Source: Liolophura sinensis (taxonomy: Eukaryota > Mollusca > Polyplacophora > Chitonida > Chitonidae). Taken from it: DNA of 64,000 bases. The position numbers and the translations under genes were made by a program. The stretch lies in contig NC_088296.1 of NCBI RefSeq assembly GCF_032854445.1, positions 27,833,064 to 27,897,063 of the forward strand, given 5' to 3'. Positions 61,466 to 64,000 of the stretch are shown piece by piece. The notes beneath the pieces are model-generated. The model did no database searches. It saw only the letters and a program-made list of their open reading frames with translations, and had not been told where the DNA came from. Positions within the stretch are counted from its first letter, which is position 1; each line of letters opens with the position of its first letter.

Positions 61466-61879
61466 CGCCCTTTCTCCTTACAGTCTAAAGCACACATAGG
61501 TTTTCTGGGACAGTGGGGAGGGGAGTGTGCGCGTATCTGTATGGGGGGGGGGGGGGGGTAGTGGGGGTTGTCTCTTATGTAAATGGCGACAATAGCCTGC
61601 TAAACATACTGTCCTGACAAACTTAGTGACGATGTAATTTACTATGTAATGTTTATCTGGCAAAATGACATGTAGGTTTCTGAATAAGAACAATGAGTGG
61701 GTAACTGTAGGAAAGTTAAATGTGTAAATTGTGATTCCTTAACGCAGACACGCGTATAAAGATAACTTTAGTTGGTTGCTTTGTGTCATTGGTAAATCCG
61801 TGATGTGGAACTTCTTCAGAAATACTGAGTATTCCGCCAGTTGGGTAATCATTTGTACCCAGTTATACCCATTCACCTT

Positions 61880-62830
61880 TAGGAGACATATTTTCAAAAA
61901 CAATGCAAACATTACGGCGTTGGGAATACCACACAGTTGACAACTTGCCGACCAATTGGTTTACAACCGATTATATGAATTTATCTCCTACATTTACTTA
62001 CATTCTAATGCTGTTGCTTCCATTTTCTTCAAATTTGGGACGAAAATGGAACTTATTGGTACAAACAATCTGATTTTTGTCTTCCTCCGCTTTGACATAA
62101 AATTAGAAATTTTCTAAAAACTATTATTTCCTAATTCGTATTCAGTTTTCTAGACCGAGAATGTATCCAGAAGAGTCTGCACATGCCTGTCACATGGATC
62201 GGCACCAGAACTTACCTTAAGCTAACATAATGATGATAAGCAAAGCTACATCTTAATTGGATTTCCTTCTGCTTCAGTTTAACGAAATGAATCTTATATT
62301 CACCGTCCAAAGAATCAGTCATTAAATATAACGTCTGCACAAAGTTATGGTGGACTGAACTGAATGTAACATGACAACTGATGCTATGGTCGTCACAATC
62401 AACTGAAGATTTCTCTCAGCACTGATGGAGATTTGTAGTCGACTGTGTGTGTAGATCCGTTTACGGGGTATACCATGGCGTTCGGTGAAGGACCCAGTGA
62501 TACGACAGTGGAACAAATGAACATAGGAAGTATAAAAAAACTTGATTATTGCACTTGTAATTATATGTAACATTGACGATACATACTCCTGACAACAAAG
62601 TGGTTTTACAGCCCTTTTTTTGTACATTTTCACCATAGGTCTATGTTCCACTTGTCAAACCTCTGGTAGCTCCCGGACCAGGTAAGTTCGAAAAACAGTC
62701 GAAGACATTTGAGGATATCTGTGTGATGATAGGTGGATACATTCTGAGAAGAGGACTTTTCATGTGGTTAAAATTGAACCTGAAGGCAACAGTTCGCATT
62801 TATCTGTGAGAATGTAATGAATACAGTGGG
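61880..62830 (+). repeat. Dispersed segment Y, copy C, with exon-like pieces
   Basis: Piece 1 (from 62439, after TTTGTAG|) reads STVCVDPFTGYTMAFGEGPS, DTTVE. Piece 2, after TTTTCACCATAG|, reads VYVPLVKPLVAPGP before CCAG|GTAAGT and lacks the middle residues FVHDKTD. The unexpanded 21-bp motif is at 62349. Confidence 0.78.
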
Positions 62831-63469
62831 GTGTCTCCAATGTCCTTATTAACACATATGCTACTGTGTTTTCGGCATCATCCCCTTTCATTACATTTCA
62901 CGTAACTGTCGATGATGTGATTTGAATTCTCATATTACCACTAATGTGGAGTAGGCCCAATGCGTCATTTTGGTGCTTGAGTCTTGGCCAAATGTCAGCG
63001 ACCACAGACGTTCGACGCAAAGTACTCAGGGTGATCAAGGCTCAACGAATAAGGCTTTCCTGCTCACGGGACGTTTAATCTGCCTTAGCACGAGACATAC
63101 AGACTATCTGTGGCTTTTGTGGGTTTGTAAGATAACAACCCACTTCACCGACACGTAACAACCTGAAATGTGTTGTGACGTTATGCAGTGACTATGTAAC
63201 AAATACATGTTGTTATTATCTAACAAATAAGAATTGTGTATGAATAAAAGAGCAATGAGTGGCTTACTGCATGGTAATCTATTTCTATATTTCTATGTGT
63301 AAATGTACTATCCATACGTGAACATTCGGCAGGAATCTATGCGTTGAAGACATTGGTATACCCGACTTCAAACAAAATGGACGTTCTAGGTCAGTAATCA
63401 CAGGACCAGTTCCAAAACGACGCGTAACACAAATCACCACTGTAATACGACGTATATAAAGACTATGTA
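62831..63469. other. No feature recognised
   Basis: The 62-codon plus frame at 62970-63158 shows no known motif. Confidence 0.5.
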
Positions 63470-63840
63470 ATGTGCGACATTAGGACGAATTCATGCCAAG
63501 ATGAAAGGGACTGATCTGAAAAATGCATAATCCTTTATCCCCAGACCTCACGGTTGTGATAAGTAGAGAACAAGTACTGGACGATAGTTGGCAGGTGTAC
63601 TTTACAATCAAAAGTAAAGGAATACGAGATTTTAAAATATCTTTGTTATTAAGTTATTTACATTACAACTCAAGGTTCAGCCTTTAGACAAATCTTCAAA
63701 CTTGTTTTATAGTATTATTATCTTCCAGTTGTGCCAAATCTGGCGCTTTTATCACAAAAATGAGCTGTTGGTTTGATATTCCGCTTTACTACCACTTCAT
63801 CAATATTGACCACACAGGCTGACCTTACAGGAGTGGTATA
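63470..63840. repeat. Dispersed segment Z, copy 2
   Basis: Matches 49695-50235. After CCCCAG| (63544) plus reads LTVVISREQVLDDSWQVYFT, IKSKGIRDFKISLLL, open further than copy 1. On minus the WNIKPTAHF frame of copy 1 appears as RNIKPTAHF and is then frameshifted. The remaining bases to the window end show nothing. Confidence 0.75.
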
Positions 63841-64000
63841 AACAGATACTTTGTACAGATACGTAAACTGTGATGTAAACATTATTATACAGTGTAGGCT
63901 GATGCCCCTACGCAGTGGAATAGACTGAGCGTACACAACGTTATCTAATAGTGATTAAATTAACATAGATCAAAAAAAACACTGTTATTTATTTTACCAG

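Noticed and set aside
11697-64000. Further upstream MAN2A exons (HNDPGW or DIPHTCG motifs) on the minus strand
   Set aside because: No matching frame was found by eye; they may lie to the right of the window or be lost.

Overview
This is a window of animal nuclear DNA, most likely from a mollusc. The coding sequence is split into short exons with GT...AG borders. Several copies of tRNA-derived SINEs are present, ending in the ...GTAAAACACCAATCA tail that I know from mollusc genomes. No prokaryotic gene layout, CRISPR array or complete protein-coding gene is visible. I cannot decide between gastropod and bivalve from sequence alone. Most long open frames here are by-products of tandem repeats whose unit length is a multiple of three.

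Left part (1-11.7 kb, minus strand): six exons of a Golgi alpha-mannosidase II gene (GH38; MAN2A1/MAN2A2 type) run from 11696 down to 3499. The gene continues beyond both visible ends. Its introns hold minisatellites with units of 60, 39, 69/74, 35, 50 and about 45 bp. One array of 120-bp units was copied from the gene's own exon together with its splice donor. One exon is out of frame by one base.

11.7-31.5 kb: a SINE-rich stretch with one SINE nested inside another repeat. Then come a 90-bp array (about 39 copies, open antisense frame), five ankyrin-repeat exons or exon relics on the plus strand, a 31-bp array, and a 77-bp array of 41 units. The 77-bp units mostly carry a perfect TGACGTCA (CRE) palindrome.

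31.6-42.3 kb: a 38-bp satellite of about 180 units with higher-order duplications of exactly 30, 33 and 42 units, then an 86-bp array.

42.3-64 kb: a mosaic of dispersed duplications. Segments called here X, Y and Z recur, with X+Y+Z together at 47.4-50.2 kb and 60.0-63.8 kb, X alone at 43 kb and Y alone at 53-55 kb. They carry conserved TATA boxes and small exon-like pieces bounded by splice signals. The 53-kb Y copy has a 21-bp motif expanded to about 38 copies. Retrotransposon RNase H relics, foldback elements and a 75-bp repeat family fill the rest.

Tandem arrays make up roughly 37% of the window by my own addition of their spans. Coordinates come from reading by eye; exon borders are at splice dinucleotides and are inferred, not confirmed by transcripts.
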